DNA of 64,000 nt. Source: Streptococcus sp. bf_0095. GTDB lineage: Bacteria > Bacillota > Bacilli > Lactobacillales > Streptococcaceae. The stretch is from NCBI RefSeq assembly GCF_004166885.1, contig NZ_RCYU01000001.1:310001-374000 (forward strand), read 5' to 3'. Position numbers and translations under genes: made by a program. The notes beneath the pieces are model-generated. The model saw only the letters and a list, made by a program, of their open reading frames with translations. It did no database searches and was not told where the DNA came from. Positions 63,234 to 64,000 of this stretch are shown here, one piece after another. How positions within the stretch are numbered: position 1 is the stretch's first letter; each line of letters starts with the position of its first letter.

Positions 63234-64000
63234 GCGATTTTATTGTTGAAAAACTAACCAAGTCCGTCGGGGATAAGACGGTCTTTAAAAATATTTCTTT
63301 TATCATTCATGAGCTGGATCGGATTGGACTAATCGGGGTCAATGGGACAGGGAAAACAACTCTCTTAGATGTTTTGTCGGGTCGTGCAGGCTATGACGGA
63401 GATCGTTCCCCTTTTTCTGCAAAGAATGACTATAAGATTGGTTATCTAACCCAAGAACCTCAATTTGATGATAGCAAAACTGTCCTTGATACAGTTTTGT
63501 CAGAAGATGTGAAAGAGCTCCAATTGATTCGTCAGTATGAGTTGTTGACGAGTCAGTACGATGAGAGCCAGCAAGCGAAACTGGAAAAAGTCATGGCGGA
63601 GATGGACTCTCTCAATGCTTGGGAAATCGAAAGCCAAGTCAAAACAGTCCTGACCAAGCTGGGGATTCAAGATTTGTCTGCTAAGGTTGGTAGTTTGTCT
63701 GGTGGACTGCGTCGCCGTGTCCAGCTAGCACAGGTTCTCTTGGGAGACCATGATTTGTTGCTGTTAGATGAGCCGACCAACCATCTGGATATTGATACCA
63801 TCGAATGGTTGACCAATTTCTTGAAGAACTCTAAGAAAACCGTACTTTTCATCACCCATGACCGCTATTTCTTGGACAATATTTCAACTCGTATTTTCGA
63901 ATTGGACCGTGGCGGTCTAATCGAATACCAAGGAAATTATCAGGATTACGTTCGCTTAAAAGCTGAGCAGGACGAACGGGATGTGGCTCTTCTTCACAAG
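63230..64000 (+). CDS. ABC-F ATPase (Uup/YfmR-like), cut by window end
   Basis: The first 257 codons of a tandem-ATPase ABC-F protein. Walker A is GVNGTGKTT, the signature [13 protein letters not shown] and Walker [20 protein letters not shown], followed by the start of the inter-domain linker ([12 protein letters not shown]). Such proteins act on the ribosome. The short arm region resembles Uup/YfmR more than antibiotic-resistance members, but the second half is outside the window. Confidence 0.92.
   Translation, partial: MSDFIVEKLTKSVGDKTVFKNISFIIHELDRIGLIGVNGTGKTTLLDVLSGRAGYDGDRSPFSAKNDYKIGYLTQEPQFDDSKTVLDTVLSEDVKELQLIRQYELLTSQYDESQQAKLEKVMAEMDSLNAWEIESQVKTVLTKLGIQDLSAKVGSLSGGLRRRVQLAQVLLGDHDLLLLDEPTNHLDIDTIEWLTNFLKNSKKTVLFITHDRYFLDNISTRIFELDRGGLIEYQGNYQDYVRLKAEQDERDVALLHK

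Noticed and set aside
1..64000. CRISPR arrays, tRNA or rRNA genes, phage genes, transposases
   Set aside because: Searched by eye on both strands; regular spaced repeats, cloverleaf-like sequences and such genes were not found. The dispersed repeats are not CRISPR-like.

Overview
The window is a chromosomal segment of a low-GC Gram-positive coccus, almost certainly an oral Streptococcus of the mitis/sanguinis/parasanguinis kind. The evidence is gene content and order (aspB-asnS, glnPQ-CPBP protease-uvrB-mutX, pyrR-pyrB, rpsP-khpA-rimM-trmD, fruR-fruK-fruA, degV-dapB-cca-ABC-F), extended -10 promoters of the TGnTATAAT type, AGGAGG ribosome binding sites, and a RUP-like repeat related to the one I know from pneumococcus. 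Species cannot be fixed from this window alone. I see no tRNA, rRNA, CRISPR array, prophage or intact insertion sequence.

Layout. 0.2-9 kb: small housekeeping and envelope genes (YpmS-like, cutC, YjbR), a lipoprotein, a MocR-type regulator that has lost its PLP lysine, hemolysin III, a DUF1836 regulator with an apparent ATT start, yaaA, marR and an aspartate-type aminotransferase. 9-17.7 kb: a secreted protein with a cationic repeat tail, asnS, two MFS exporters and a heterodimeric ABC exporter. 17.9-22 kb: the glutamine/polar amino acid importer glnQ-glnP (tandem binding domains fused to the permease) and a CPBP protease. 22.1-26.2 kb: an AT-rich two-component system divergent from a three-gene ABC transporter of the peptide-antibiotic resistance type. 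26.5-33.4 kb: uvrB, mutX and small enzymes, with one decayed membrane-protein gene. 33.4-38.1 kb: a PyrR-attenuated pyr operon. 38.1-50 kb: pepT, a Cof phosphatase, a LexA-like regulator, lepA, tandem lipoproteins, HAD and YkgJ proteins, rpsP-khpA, a hydrolase and rimM-trmD. 51-56 kb: two secreted CAP-domain proteins interleaved with a structured repeat. 56-60 kb: the fructose operon with a doubly broken fruA. 60-64 kb: DUF1149, degV, dapB, cca and the start of an ABC-F gene.

The most unusual part is the tail of the pyr operon. The carA-like gene encodes an otherwise full-length CPSase small subunit in which the glutaminase nucleophile Cys is Gly and the neighbouring His/Gln are Ala/Glu. The carB-like gene is about half the normal length, lacks the second ATP-grasp domain, and has changed several ATP-site residues of the first. 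Both frames are open, ATGA-coupled and still under pyr control, so they look like retained pseudoenzymes rather than ordinary decay.

Other points of note: four copies of a ~178-bp three-hairpin repeat (one inverted); a secreted protein with a Tyr/Asn-dominated low-complexity domain; a poly(A)7 tract that separates the best start codon of a coiled-coil CAP protein from its reading frame; three genes whose -10 box lies exactly 6 nt before the ATG with no ribosome binding site (probable leaderless mRNAs); and a terminator-like hairpin inside the glnP leader.
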